From contig CAWAJW010000008.1 of the NCBI GenBank assembly GCA_963782475.1, forward strand, positions 186,001-250,000: a stretch of DNA of 64,000 nt, read 5' to 3'. Positions 17,589-25,354 of this stretch are shown one piece after another. The stretch is from CAVQBP01 sp963782475. Its GTDB lineage: Bacteria > Bacteroidota > Ignavibacteria > Ignavibacteriales > Ignavibacteriaceae. Numbering within the stretch: position 1 is the stretch's first letter; each line of letters opens with the position of its first letter. The notes under the pieces are model-generated. The model was not told the origin of the DNA, did no database searches, and saw only the letters and a list, made by a program, of their open reading frames with translations. The translations under genes and the position numbers were made by a program.

Positions 17589-18020
17589 ATGGCAAAACAA
17601 AAAGAATTAAATGAGAAATTGGTAGAAACATTAAAAAAATGGCAAAAGGTTGAAGACGATTCTGTAAAATCAACTTCAGAAATTATTGCAAAAACTAAAA
17701 ATCCGGTTGTACGGCAGATTATGGAAATAATTCGCCAGGATTCTGCAATGCACAAAAAAGTTCAGCAGTTAATAATTGATAGTTTTGAAAAAGAAGCCCT
17801 CTATTTATCTCCTGAAGAACTGGGAGATGTTTGGAACATGGTGGAGAAACATATTGAGCTGGAAAAAGAAACTATCAGGCTGGCAGAAGAATCAAGGAAA
17901 AATTCCAGGAGCTTTTTTGTCCGGTATTTACTTGGATATTTAATGACCGATGAACAAAAGCATAATGAAATATTAGAACAGATGGAAGATATTAAATCCG
18001 GTATTTATCCTTATGCTTAA
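17589..18020 (+). CDS. ferritin-like four-helix protein of the dsr operon
   Basis: 143 aa, almost entirely helical. Glu/His positions recur in ferritin-like spacing: KTSEII-type first helix, RQDSAMHKKV second, VEKHIELEKETI third, and TDEQKHNEIL fourth, the last an ExxH-like pair. This suggests a small di-iron or rubrerythrin-like core without a rubredoxin domain. It starts 12 bp after dsrN and precedes dsrL, so it is part of the sulfite reductase operon. Possible roles are iron supply or peroxide protection for DsrAB. I cannot assign a named family with certainty. Confidence 0.55.
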   Translation: MAKQKELNEKLVETLKKWQKVEDDSVKSTSEIIAKTKNPVVRQIMEIIRQDSAMHKKVQQLIIDSFEKEALYLSPEELGDVWNMVEKHIELEKETIRLAEESRKNSRSFFVRYLLGYLMTDEQKHNEILEQMEDIKSGIYPYA

Positions 18021-18086
18021 ATTATTTGTGATTAAGCCGGCAAATTCAAATTTGAAGAAAATCAGTATATGTACGGAGTGTAATAA

Positions 18087-19772
18087 ATGGCAAAGCTAGT
18101 AAAAAAAGCAAAAAAACCTTTAGGCGGTTTAAGTTCCAGATCTTCAGGGAGCTCTTCTGTAGAAACATCACCGCTACGACCGGTGCAGGTTCCTAAAACA
18201 GCTCCATGTTCTAATGGCTGCCCTAATGAAACTAATATAAGAGAATTTTTAACTACCATTAGTCAATCAGAAGACTGCGGTAGAACAAATAAAGAATCAT
18301 TTGAAAAAGCTTGGGGAGTATTAATAGAAAAGAATCCATTTCCATCAGTATGCGGAAGAGTTTGTCCACATCCTTGTGAAATTGAATGTAATCGAAATCA
18401 TAAAGATGCTCCTGTTAGTATAAATAATCTAGAAAGGTTTGTCGGAGATTTTGCGTTAGAGAACGGTTTTAAATTAAAGATGTTATCCGAAGAAACTTAT
18501 CCTCAGAAAATTGCTGTTATTGGTGCGGGTCCTTCAGGTTTATCCTGTGCATACCAGTTGAAAAGGAGAGGATACAAAGTAACAGTATATGAAGCATTCA
18601 GTAAACCAGGTGGAATGTTACGGTACGGCATTCCGGATTACAGATTACCACAAGATATTCTTGATAAAGAAATAAAAAGAATTGAAGATCTTGGAGTTGA
18701 AATAAAGTGCAGCCAGATTATAGGGAAAGATATTCCTTATGAAGATCTGCAGAATAATTATGATGCAATATTTGTCGGCATTGGTGCTCATAAGGGAAAA
18801 CTCCTTGGTATTCCCAACGAGAAGGCTCCTAATGTATTTACAGGAACTGAATTCTTAAATAAAATTAACTCAGGCGAAACGGTTAAGGTTGGCGATAAAG
18901 TTCTGGTTGTCGGCGGAGGAGATACTGCAATTGATGCGGCACGTGTTTCAAAAAGACTGGGAGCCGATGCAACAATTGTATACAGAAGAACAAGAAAAGA
19001 AATGCCCGCAATTGAAGAAGAAATTGTTGGTGCAGAAGAAGAGGGAATTAAAATTGAATTTCTTGCTGCTCCTGTTGATTTTGAAAAAAATGGAGACTTT
19101 GTAACAAAAATGAAATGCCAACGGATGGAATTGGGGGAACCTGACCATTCCGGCAGAAGAAAACCAGTCCCTATTCCAGATTCATATTTTTATCTGGATG
19201 CTTCGACAGTTATTGCTGCTATCAGCCAGGAACCGGACTTTTCGGGACTGGACAATCTGCATGAAGGAAAAGATTGGATCAAAACAGATGAAAATTATTT
19301 AACGAAAGTCCCCGGTACTTTTGCCGGCGGTGATGCTCTTGAACTCGGCTTAGTTACGATAGCAATATTTAACGGTAGAAAAGCAGCAGAAACTATTCAT
19401 AACAGGTTTCAAAATATTCAACAGGAAAAAGGAATTAAACCTCCTGTAATTACTCATGACAGAATGGTACTAAGCTATTACGAAAGTAAATTGAGAAATG
19501 AACCATTCAAACTTAAACCTGAAGAAAGGCTGAATGAATTAAATCTTGAAATTACTTCTACTTTAACCGAAGAGCAGGCTATAAATGAATCTAAAAGATG
19601 TATGAGCTGCGGTTCATGCTTCGATTGCGGCACCTGCTGGAGCTATTGCCAGGATCAGGCAATAGTAAAACCGGTAATTAAACATCAAACATATAAATTT
19701 AAGTTAGATTTCTGCAACGGCTGTAAAAAATGTGCCGATAATTGTCCGTGCGGATATATAGAAATGAGGTGA
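18087..19772 (+). CDS. dsrL: DsrL-like NAD(P)H:acceptor iron-sulfur flavoprotein
   Basis: 561 aa. Related to glutamate synthase small subunit: an N-terminal Cys-rich Fe-S region (CSNGCPNETNI, CGRVCPHPCEIEC), FAD site VIGAGPSGLSCAYQL, NAD(P)H site VVGGGDTAIDAARV, FAD contact FAGGDAL. The C-terminus adds a ferredoxin-like region with CMSCGSCFDCGTCWSYC and CNGCKKCADNC, which is what separates DsrL from plain GltD. DsrL couples NAD(P)H with DsrAB; the DsrL-2 type occurs in sulfite or sulfur reducers. Placed between dsrN and dsrC. Subtype assignment needs a tree. Confidence 0.85.
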   Translation: MAKLVKKAKKPLGGLSSRSSGSSSVETSPLRPVQVPKTAPCSNGCPNETNIREFLTTISQSEDCGRTNKESFEKAWGVLIEKNPFPSVCGRVCPHPCEIECNRNHKDAPVSINNLERFVGDFALENGFKLKMLSEETYPQKIAVIGAGPSGLSCAYQLKRRGYKVTVYEAFSKPGGMLRYGIPDYRLPQDILDKEIKRIEDLGVEIKCSQIIGKDIPYEDLQNNYDAIFVGIGAHKGKLLGIPNEKAPNVFTGTEFLNKINSGETVKVGDKVLVVGGGDTAIDAARVSKRLGADATIVYRRTRKEMPAIEEEIVGAEEEGIKIEFLAAPVDFEKNGDFVTKMKCQRMELGEPDHSGRRKPVPIPDSYFYLDASTVIAAISQEPDFSGLDNLHEGKDWIKTDENYLTKVPGTFAGGDALELGLVTIAIFNGRKAAETIHNRFQNIQQEKGIKPPVITHDRMVLSYYESKLRNEPFKLKPEERLNELNLEITSTLTEEQAINESKRCMSCGSCFDCGTCWSYCQDQAIVKPVIKHQTYKFKLDFCNGCKKCADNCPCGYIEMR

Positions 19773-19777
19773 GCTCC

Positions 19778-19824
19778 GGATTCTCGATAGAATAATTAAA
19801 AACATTGAGCATCGGGAATCATTC
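19778..19824. repeat. short inverted repeat, TCGAT-word family
   Basis: Between dsrL and dsrC. The left arm GGATTCTCGATAGAAT and the right arm ATTGAGCATCGGGAATC pair with a few mismatches around a short AT-rich loop. It shares the GATTCTCGAT word with the elements at 23.6 and 30.4 kb. It could act as an RNA hairpin that separates dsrL and dsrC expression levels; that is inference. Confidence 0.45.
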
Positions 19825-19896
19825 TTAAATGGAGAATTGAATTATAAAAACAGTCTAAATTAAAATAATATTAACAAAAAACATAAGGAAAGTATT

Positions 19897-20214
19897 ATGC
19901 CAATCTTTGAATATCAAGATCTGAAAATTGAAGTTGATGAAGATGGCTTCATTGAAAAACCTGAAGCATGGAACGAGGAAGTTGCAAAAGCATTAGCTTC
20001 CACCGAAGATGTTGCTGAAATGACTGAAGCACATTGGAAAATTGTAAATTATCTTCGTGATTATTATAAGAAATATGGTATAGCACCTATGATCCGCAAA
20101 CTCTGCAAAGAGACGGGATTTTCTCTTAAAGAGATTTATGAATTATATCCTTCTGGACCAGCTAAGGGAGCTTGCAAAGTAGCCGGCTTGGCAAAACCAA
20201 CCGGTTGTGTATAA
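19897..20214 (+). CDS. dsrC: DsrC, sulfur-carrier substrate/product of DsrAB
   Basis: 105 aa, full length. The C-terminal arm GACKVAGLAKPTGCV holds both conserved cysteines (C93 and C104, eleven apart), the pair that forms the DsrC trisulfide during sulfite reduction; this separates true DsrC from TusE-like proteins. The HTH-like core PMIRKLCKETGFSLKEIYELYPSG is typical. RBS AAGG about 10 bases upstream. Its partner for re-reduction, DsrMKJOP, follows downstream. Confidence 0.97.
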   Translation: MPIFEYQDLKIEVDEDGFIEKPEAWNEEVAKALASTEDVAEMTEAHWKIVNYLRDYYKKYGIAPMIRKLCKETGFSLKEIYELYPSGPAKGACKVAGLAKPTGCV

Positions 20215-20219
20215 ATAGG

Positions 20220-20267
20220 TAACCTTCGGGGTTAAAATTCTCGTTTTTTCGAAAACCTCGAAGGTTA
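20220..20267. repeat. inverted repeat/hairpin after dsrC
   Basis: AACCTTCGGGGTT (20221-20233) and AACCTCGAAGGTT (20254-20266) pair over 13 bp with one mismatch, extended by a T/A pair at 20220/20267, around a 20-base loop. It begins six bases after the dsrC stop. There is no clean T-run behind it, so it may be a transcript-stabilising or attenuating hairpin for the abundant dsrC mRNA or a dispersed repeat; similar AACCTTCGAGG-type repeats are common in Bacteroidota. Confidence 0.6.
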
Positions 20268-20290
20268 GATAATATTGAGTTTTAAAAATT

Positions 20291-20779
20291 ATGCTTAAAG
20301 ATTTGCTAATAGATAAAAAATCATCGATTGTCGATAGCTGGATTCAATTAATAGTTGAAACTTATCCGTCGAAAACTTCAAGCTTTTTAAAATCACAAAA
20401 AGATAGATTCGGTAATCCTGTCGGATATGTAATATCAAATAGTGCCGAAAACATATTTGAAGAGATCATAAACGGCAAAGATATTGAAAGAATTAAAGCA
20501 TTTCTAACCGATATAATAAAAATAAGAGCTGTACAGGACTTTTCACCTTCCCAGGCTACAGGTTTTATTTTCTCTTTAAAAAAGATTATCCGTAAAGAAC
20601 TTGGTCAGGAAGTTATTGAAGGGAAACTTCTATCAGATATAAATGATATTGAATCATCCATTGATGATATAGCTTTAATTGCCTTTGATTTATATATGGA
20701 TGCAAGAGAAAAACTTTTTAAAATTCGTGTAAGCGAGATAAAATCACAATTAGCTTATAATAAGGGAATGTTAGAGTAG
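20291..20779 (+). CDS. RsbRD N-terminal-domain protein upstream of dsrMKJOP
   Basis: 162 aa, helical. The N-terminal LLIDKKSSIVDSWIQLIVETYP and the distal ATGFIFSLKKIIRKEL match the RsbRD N-terminal (globin-like sensor) domain. Single-domain proteins of this type sit just before dsrM in several sulfate reducers, so the position is conserved although the role is unknown; a signalling or assembly function for the Dsr membrane complex is possible. No STAS domain or catalytic residues are visible. Confidence 0.75.
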   Translation: MLKDLLIDKKSSIVDSWIQLIVETYPSKTSSFLKSQKDRFGNPVGYVISNSAENIFEEIINGKDIERIKAFLTDIIKIRAVQDFSPSQATGFIFSLKKIIRKELGQEVIEGKLLSDINDIESSIDDIALIAFDLYMDAREKLFKIRVSEIKSQLAYNKGMLE

Positions 20780-20930
20780 CGGGATTCAATTAAAATATAG
20801 GAATGATATAAAAGGTATTGTGAAGTAATATCTGCCTTTTAATTTTATACATGATTCAACTTATATCTAACACCCGGGCGGATTTCTATGAAAGTGGGAA
20901 TGAAGAATCTTTGAATCTAAGGAAATCAAA

Positions 20931-21923
20931 ATGAACATTATTTTTTCACTTGCTGCTCTTTTTGTCTTGATAATTGCGGCTATTTTTGGTGCCGGCACAT
21001 TTAACCTGAATTATCTTTTTGGAATTATAATTCCTTATGCTGCATTAGCTGTTTTTATAGCAGGAATTATTGGTCAGGTTATTAAATGGGGACGCTCGCC
21101 GGTTCCTTTTCATATTCCTACAGTTACAGGTCAGCAAAAATCCCTTCCTTGGATTAAAAGCAGCAAGCTTGAAAGTCCGAGTACGGCATTAGGCGTTATC
21201 GGGCGAATGCTTTTGGAAATTTTACTATTCCGATCTTTATTTAGAAACACTAAAGCCGAATTAAAGAGCGGACCCAGATTAGCTTACAGCAGCAGTAAAT
21301 ATTTGTGGCTTGGTGCTATTGTTTTCCATTGGTCATTTTTAATTATTGTCTTGAGGCATTTCAGGTTCTTCATGGAGCCGATTCCTTCATTTGTAATTGC
21401 TCTGCAGAACCTTGATAGTTTTTTCCAGGTCGGTCTCCCGGTTCTTTTTGTTACCGATGCATTAATTTCAATGGCAATTTTATTCCTGATATTTAGAAGA
21501 ATTCTTGATTCAAAGATTAGATATATCTCTTTAGCATCTGATTATTTCCCGTTATTCTTGATCTTAAGTATTGCAGTGACCGGAATTTTAATGCGTTATT
21601 TTTATAAAGTTGATATTATAAAAATAAAAGAATTAGCTGTCGGTCTCTTCAGTTTTCACCCTGCTGTTCCAGAAGGAATTGGAGTCCTGTTTTTTATCCA
21701 TTTGTTTTTAGTATGCAGCTTGATTGTATACATCCCATTCAGCAAGCTTCTGCATATGCCAGGAATATTTCTTTCTCCGACAAGAAATCTGGCAAATAAC
21801 AGTAGAATGAAAAGACATATAAATCCCTGGGATCGTCCTGTTAGAGTTCATACTTACGAAGAATATGAAGATGAATTCAGGGATAAGATGAAGGCTGCGG
21901 AGTTACCTTTAGATAAAGAGTAG
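20931..21923 (+). CDS. dsrM: DsrM, cytochrome b subunit of the DsrMKJOP complex
   Basis: 330 aa integral membrane protein. Two N-terminal helices, then three to four more between residues about 120 and 280, ending in a cytosolic tail. It belongs to the NarI-like heme b family; His residues suited to heme ligation occur in the helices (for example IVFHWSFLIIVLRHFRFF and LFFIHLFL). It oxidises menaquinol and passes electrons to DsrK. The downstream gene is dsrK, about 100 bp away. Standard length for the family. Confidence 0.93.
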   Translation: MNIIFSLAALFVLIIAAIFGAGTFNLNYLFGIIIPYAALAVFIAGIIGQVIKWGRSPVPFHIPTVTGQQKSLPWIKSSKLESPSTALGVIGRMLLEILLFRSLFRNTKAELKSGPRLAYSSSKYLWLGAIVFHWSFLIIVLRHFRFFMEPIPSFVIALQNLDSFFQVGLPVLFVTDALISMAILFLIFRRILDSKIRYISLASDYFPLFLILSIAVTGILMRYFYKVDIIKIKELAVGLFSFHPAVPEGIGVLFFIHLFLVCSLIVYIPFSKLLHMPGIFLSPTRNLANNSRMKRHINPWDRPVRVHTYEEYEDEFRDKMKAAELPLDKE

Positions 21924-22024
21924 GATTGAAAATGAAAAATTTTAAATGTTAATGATATGCAGAGTTCAAATAATAGATTATAACCTTATCGAATATTTTT
22001 AATTGTTAATTATTTATAGATACA

Positions 22025-23626
22025 ATGTCTGAAAAAAAAATAAAACCTGAAGAAATAGCCGGCGATATAAATTATGAACCTGAGCAAAGAGTCTGGCTGA
22101 ATCCTGCTGTTGAGTTTAAACATGGAGTATACAATTTCAGCGGGGTTCCAAAGAATGTTGAATACCTGGAATTGCCGAATCCCAGGAAATGGCAGCCGAC
22201 CGATCCGGATTGGCAGCTGCCTGAGAACTGGAAACAAATTATTCTCGAAGGTCTGCGGGACAGGTTAAATAGATTTCGTTCACTTAAATTGTTTATGGAT
22301 ATTTGTGTCCGTTGCGGTGCTTGTGCAGATAAATGTCACTTCTTTCTGGGTTCTGGGGATCCTAAAAATATGCCTGTTCTTAGGGCCGAACTTCTTAGAT
22401 CTATTTATAGAAATGATTTTACTCTTGCCGGGAAACTTTTCGGTAAATTTTCAGGTTCACGTGAATTAACTATTGATGTATTAAAAGAGTGGTTCTATTA
22501 TTTCTTTCAGTGTACTCAATGCCGGCGCTGTTCGGTTTTTTGTCCTTATGGTATTGATACTGCAGAAATAACAATCTTAGTAAGAGAGCTTCTTAATCTG
22601 GTCGGAATTAATATCGATTGGATTATTACTCCGGTGGCAAATAGCTTCCGGACAGGAAACCATCTCGGTATTCAGCCTCATGGGTTTAAGGACAGCATTG
22701 AGTTTGCTGTTGACGAATTGGAATCCCTTACAGGGGTAAAGGTGGATGCCCCGATCAATAAAAAAGGTGCTGAAATTCTTTTTATTGCTCCGTCTGCCGA
22801 CTATTTCGGCACTCCCCATTATTTCACCTTACTCGGTTACCTTGCTCTTTTCCATGAAATAGGATTGGATTATACCTGGAGTTCATATGCGTCGGAGGGG
22901 GGCAACTTCGGATCATTTATTTCCCATGATCTGATGAAAAGCTTAAATGCGAAAATGTATGCCGAGGCAAAACGTTTGGGAGTTAAATATATAATCGGCG
23001 GAGAGTGCGGGCATATGTGGAGAGTAGTAAATCAATATATGGATACTTTAAATGGACCTGCCGATTTTTTAGAAGAACCGGTATCTCCGATTACAGGAAC
23101 TAAATTCGAAAATACTACTTCAACAAAAATGGTTCACATTTGTGAATTTACTGCCGACTTGATTAAAAATAATAAAATTAAGCTGGATAAAAACCGGAAC
23201 AATCATCGAAGAATAACATTTCATGATTCATGCAACCCTGCACGTGCTTTAGGTTTAATTGAAGAACCGAGATATATAATTAAAAACGCTTGTAATTATT
23301 TCTTTGAGATGCCTGAAAATACAATTAAAGAACAAACATTCTGCTGTGGAAGCGGAGCAGGTTTGGGAACTGATGAAAATTTGGAAATGAGAATGAGAGG
23401 CGGGCTGCCCAGAGCTAATGCTGTAAAATATGTTAAAGAGAAAAACGGTGTTAATTTCTTAGGATGTATTTGCGCTATCGACAAGGCAACGCTGCCCCCG
23501 CTCATGGATTATTGGGTAGGCGGCGTAGATGTTGGCGGTGTTCATGAATTAGTAGGCAATGCTTTGGTTATGAAAGGTGAAAAGGAGCGTACCACAGATT
23601 TACGCGGTGAAGAGTTAGCGGGATAA
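22025..23626 (+). CDS. dsrK: DsrK, HdrD-like iron-sulfur subunit with CCG domains
   Basis: 533 aa. Two [4Fe-4S] motifs (CVRCGACADKC near residue 97, CTQCRRCSVFC near 162) precede CCG-type Cys-rich domains, with SCNPARALG and TFCCGSGAG, which bind the noncubane-type catalytic cluster. It is the proposed catalytic subunit that reduces the DsrC trisulfide, taking electrons from DsrM. Cytosol-facing. A TAATTT-rich leader of about 100 bp separates it from dsrM; the next canonical gene, dsrJ, is displaced by the four-helix-bundle cassette. Confidence 0.95.
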   Translation: MSEKKIKPEEIAGDINYEPEQRVWLNPAVEFKHGVYNFSGVPKNVEYLELPNPRKWQPTDPDWQLPENWKQIILEGLRDRLNRFRSLKLFMDICVRCGACADKCHFFLGSGDPKNMPVLRAELLRSIYRNDFTLAGKLFGKFSGSRELTIDVLKEWFYYFFQCTQCRRCSVFCPYGIDTAEITILVRELLNLVGINIDWIITPVANSFRTGNHLGIQPHGFKDSIEFAVDELESLTGVKVDAPINKKGAEILFIAPSADYFGTPHYFTLLGYLALFHEIGLDYTWSSYASEGGNFGSFISHDLMKSLNAKMYAEAKRLGVKYIIGGECGHMWRVVNQYMDTLNGPADFLEEPVSPITGTKFENTTSTKMVHICEFTADLIKNNKIKLDKNRNNHRRITFHDSCNPARALGLIEEPRYIIKNACNYFFEMPENTIKEQTFCCGSGAGLGTDENLEMRMRGGLPRANAVKYVKEKNGVNFLGCICAIDKATLPPLMDYWVGGVDVGGVHELVGNALVMKGEKERTTDLRGEELAG

Positions 23627-23633
23627 TAAACTA

Positions 23634-24096
23634 GATGCTCGATTCTGGATACTTGATAAACCCAGATTATTTGGATCAAAATGAATTATAAAGATCTTGA
23701 AATATGGCAATTGGCAAGAAAAGTAGTTATTGAAATTCATGAAATGACAATTAATAAATTACCTAAATTTGAAATGTTCGAAGAAGGAAGCCAAATTAGA
23801 AGATCATCAAAAACTGTTAAATCGACAATAGTAGAAGGTTATGGAAGAAGAAATTATAAGCAGGATTTTATAAAATTTTTGATTTATGCATTATCTTCAA
23901 ATGATGAAACTATTAATCATTTAGAAACACTTTTTGAAACCAAATCATTAACGGATGAAATTCTTTATAATGAACTGAAGGAGAAACTCGATAAGTTAGG
24001 TAAAAAATTAAATACCTTCATTCAAAGTGTAGAAAAAAAACATATTAGTAAGAAATAAATTGGCGTATCCAATATCTAGAATCAAGTATCGAGCAT
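23634..24096. mobile_element. four-helix-bundle cassette with inverted TCGAT-word ends
   Basis: A small gene (23681-24058) lies between inverted flanks: ATGCTCGAT at 23634-23642 and its exact complement ATCGAGCAT at 24088-24096. Both flanks continue inward with the same words in degenerate order (TCTGGATACTTGAT on the left; TATCTAGAATCAAGTAT on the right). The unit of about 460 bp interrupts dsrMK and dsrJOP, which are normally adjacent. No transposase is present, so if mobile it would move in trans or through its encoded protein. Boundaries are approximate. Confidence 0.45.
23681..24058 (+). CDS. four-helix-bundle protein (23S rRNA intervening-sequence/S23 family)
   Basis: 125 aa. The opening YKDLEIWQLARKVVIEIHEM and the central GSQIRRSSKTVKSTIVEGYGRR are diagnostic of the S23/IVP four-helix-bundle family (PF05635-like), related in fold to the Avd protein of diversity-generating retroelements. 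Members occur inside rRNA intervening sequences and scattered in genomes; the function is unknown, although nucleic-acid binding is suspected from the basic surface. It has no known role in sulfur metabolism, and its place between dsrK and dsrJ looks like an insertion. Confidence 0.85.
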   Translation: MNYKDLEIWQLARKVVIEIHEMTINKLPKFEMFEEGSQIRRSSKTVKSTIVEGYGRRNYKQDFIKFLIYALSSNDETINHLETLFETKSLTDEILYNELKEKLDKLGKKLNTFIQSVEKKHISKK

Positions 24097-24120
24097 CAGT
24101 AAATTGCAAAGGTAATATAA

Positions 24121-24555
24121 ATGTATGATAAAGGGAAAATAATAGCAGGTTTATTAATCTTTGTCGGGCTGTTCACTTCACCGATCTGGTACGATCTTTT
24201 AAATGGGAAGGCAGCACTTAAACAACCCGACCTTCTCTTTCCTTCAAAAGAAAATCAGAAATTATGCGTTGCAGATTCAACATATATGAGAACCAATCAT
24301 ATGGTCTTATTAAATGAATGGAGGTCTGAAGTTGTGAGAGAAGGGAAGAGAACCTATATCTCAAATGACCATAAGAGTTTTGATATGAGCCTTACAAAAA
24401 CCTGCTTAAACTGCCATTCAAATGCATCGGAATTCTGCGATCAATGCCACAGCTATGTTGGAGTTTCTCCTTATTGCTGGGACTGTCATTCTGAACAATT
24501 ACATCCTACCGGATCTGGATTGGTTTCTCAAAAACGGAGTGAGGACAATGAATAA
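24121..24555 (+). CDS. dsrJ: DsrJ, triheme cytochrome c of DsrMKJOP
   Basis: 144 aa. An N-terminal helix (about 8-24) anchors it on the periplasmic side. Three CXXCH motifs are present: CLNCH (95-99), CDQCH (106-110) and CWDCH (119-123). C49, followed by TYMRTNHM, matches the conserved Cys that acts as an unusual heme ligand in DsrJ. The stop overlaps the dsrO start by 8 bp, so JO are co-translated. Confidence 0.95.
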   Translation: MYDKGKIIAGLLIFVGLFTSPIWYDLLNGKAALKQPDLLFPSKENQKLCVADSTYMRTNHMVLLNEWRSEVVREGKRTYISNDHKSFDMSLTKTCLNCHSNASEFCDQCHSYVGVSPYCWDCHSEQLHPTGSGLVSQKRSEDNE

Positions 24556-25345
24556 GAGCAGAAGAAATTTTCTTAAAATAGCCGGGATAACTGCAGTTGG
24601 TATAGCTTCGGATAATATTAATGCCCGGACTAAAAATACAATATCTAAATTAACCAAGGCTGCGGGTCCGGCAAAAAAATTAATAAAAACAAAAGTTGTT
24701 AAAAAAGAAAGACTTGCGATGGTTGTGGACTTGAGAAAATGTATATCTCAGAAAGGATGTACAAAATGTATCGATGTATGCAACAAAATTCATAATATCC
24801 CTGATTTTGGCGATTCAAAAGATGAAATAAAATGGATCTGGAAAGAACCGTATGAAGATGCCTTTATTGACCAGGAAAATTATTATATGACAGATGAACT
24901 TAAAAGTAAAAAAGTTCCTGTTTTTTGCAATAACTGCGATAATCCGCCATGTGTAGAAGTCTGCCCGACACAAGCAACTTTTAAACGTGATGATGGGATT
25001 GTAATGATGGATTGGCACAGATGCATCGGATGCAGGTATTGTATGGCTGCCTGTCCCTATGGTTCAAGAAGCTTTAATTGGAGAGATCCAAAACCTTTTA
25101 TCAAGGATATCAACCCTGAATTTCCAACCCGGACAAAAGGTGTGGTTGAAAAATGCGAATTCTGTGATGAAAGATTATCACAGGGTTTGCCTCCGGCTTG
25201 TGTTGAAGTTTGTCCAGAAAAAGCATTAGTCTTCGGGAATCTGAATGATCCGGAATCTGAAGTAAGAAAATTATTAAAAGATAATTTTTCAATAAGGCGG
25301 AAACCTGGTTTGGGAACAAACCCTGAAATCTATTATTTAGTATAA
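24548..25345 (+). CDS. dsrO: DsrO, periplasmic ferredoxin-like subunit
   Basis: 265 aa from ATG 24548; a longer frame upstream runs inside dsrJ and is not used. A twin-arginine signal (SRRNFLKIAG) exports the folded protein. Several [4Fe-4S] motifs follow: CISQKGCTKCIDVC, CNNCDNPPCVEVC, CIGCRYCMAAC, CEFCDERL with CVEVC. It links DsrJ and DsrP on the periplasmic face. Ends 9 bp before dsrP. Confidence 0.94.
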   Translation: MNKSRRNFLKIAGITAVGIASDNINARTKNTISKLTKAAGPAKKLIKTKVVKKERLAMVVDLRKCISQKGCTKCIDVCNKIHNIPDFGDSKDEIKWIWKEPYEDAFIDQENYYMTDELKSKKVPVFCNNCDNPPCVEVCPTQATFKRDDGIVMMDWHRCIGCRYCMAACPYGSRSFNWRDPKPFIKDINPEFPTRTKGVVEKCEFCDERLSQGLPPACVEVCPEKALVFGNLNDPESEVRKLLKDNFSIRRKPGLGTNPEIYYLV

Positions 25346-25354
25346 GGTTTAAAT

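Noticed and set aside
17589..18020. Rubrerythrin call for the dsr-operon helical protein
   Set aside because: No rubredoxin Cys4 domain and only partial ExxH spacing; kept as ferritin-like only.
24422..24547. Longer dsrO with 42 extra N-terminal residues
   Set aside because: The extension is inside dsrJ in another frame and would bury the twin-arginine signal; ATG 24548 starts directly at the signal peptide.
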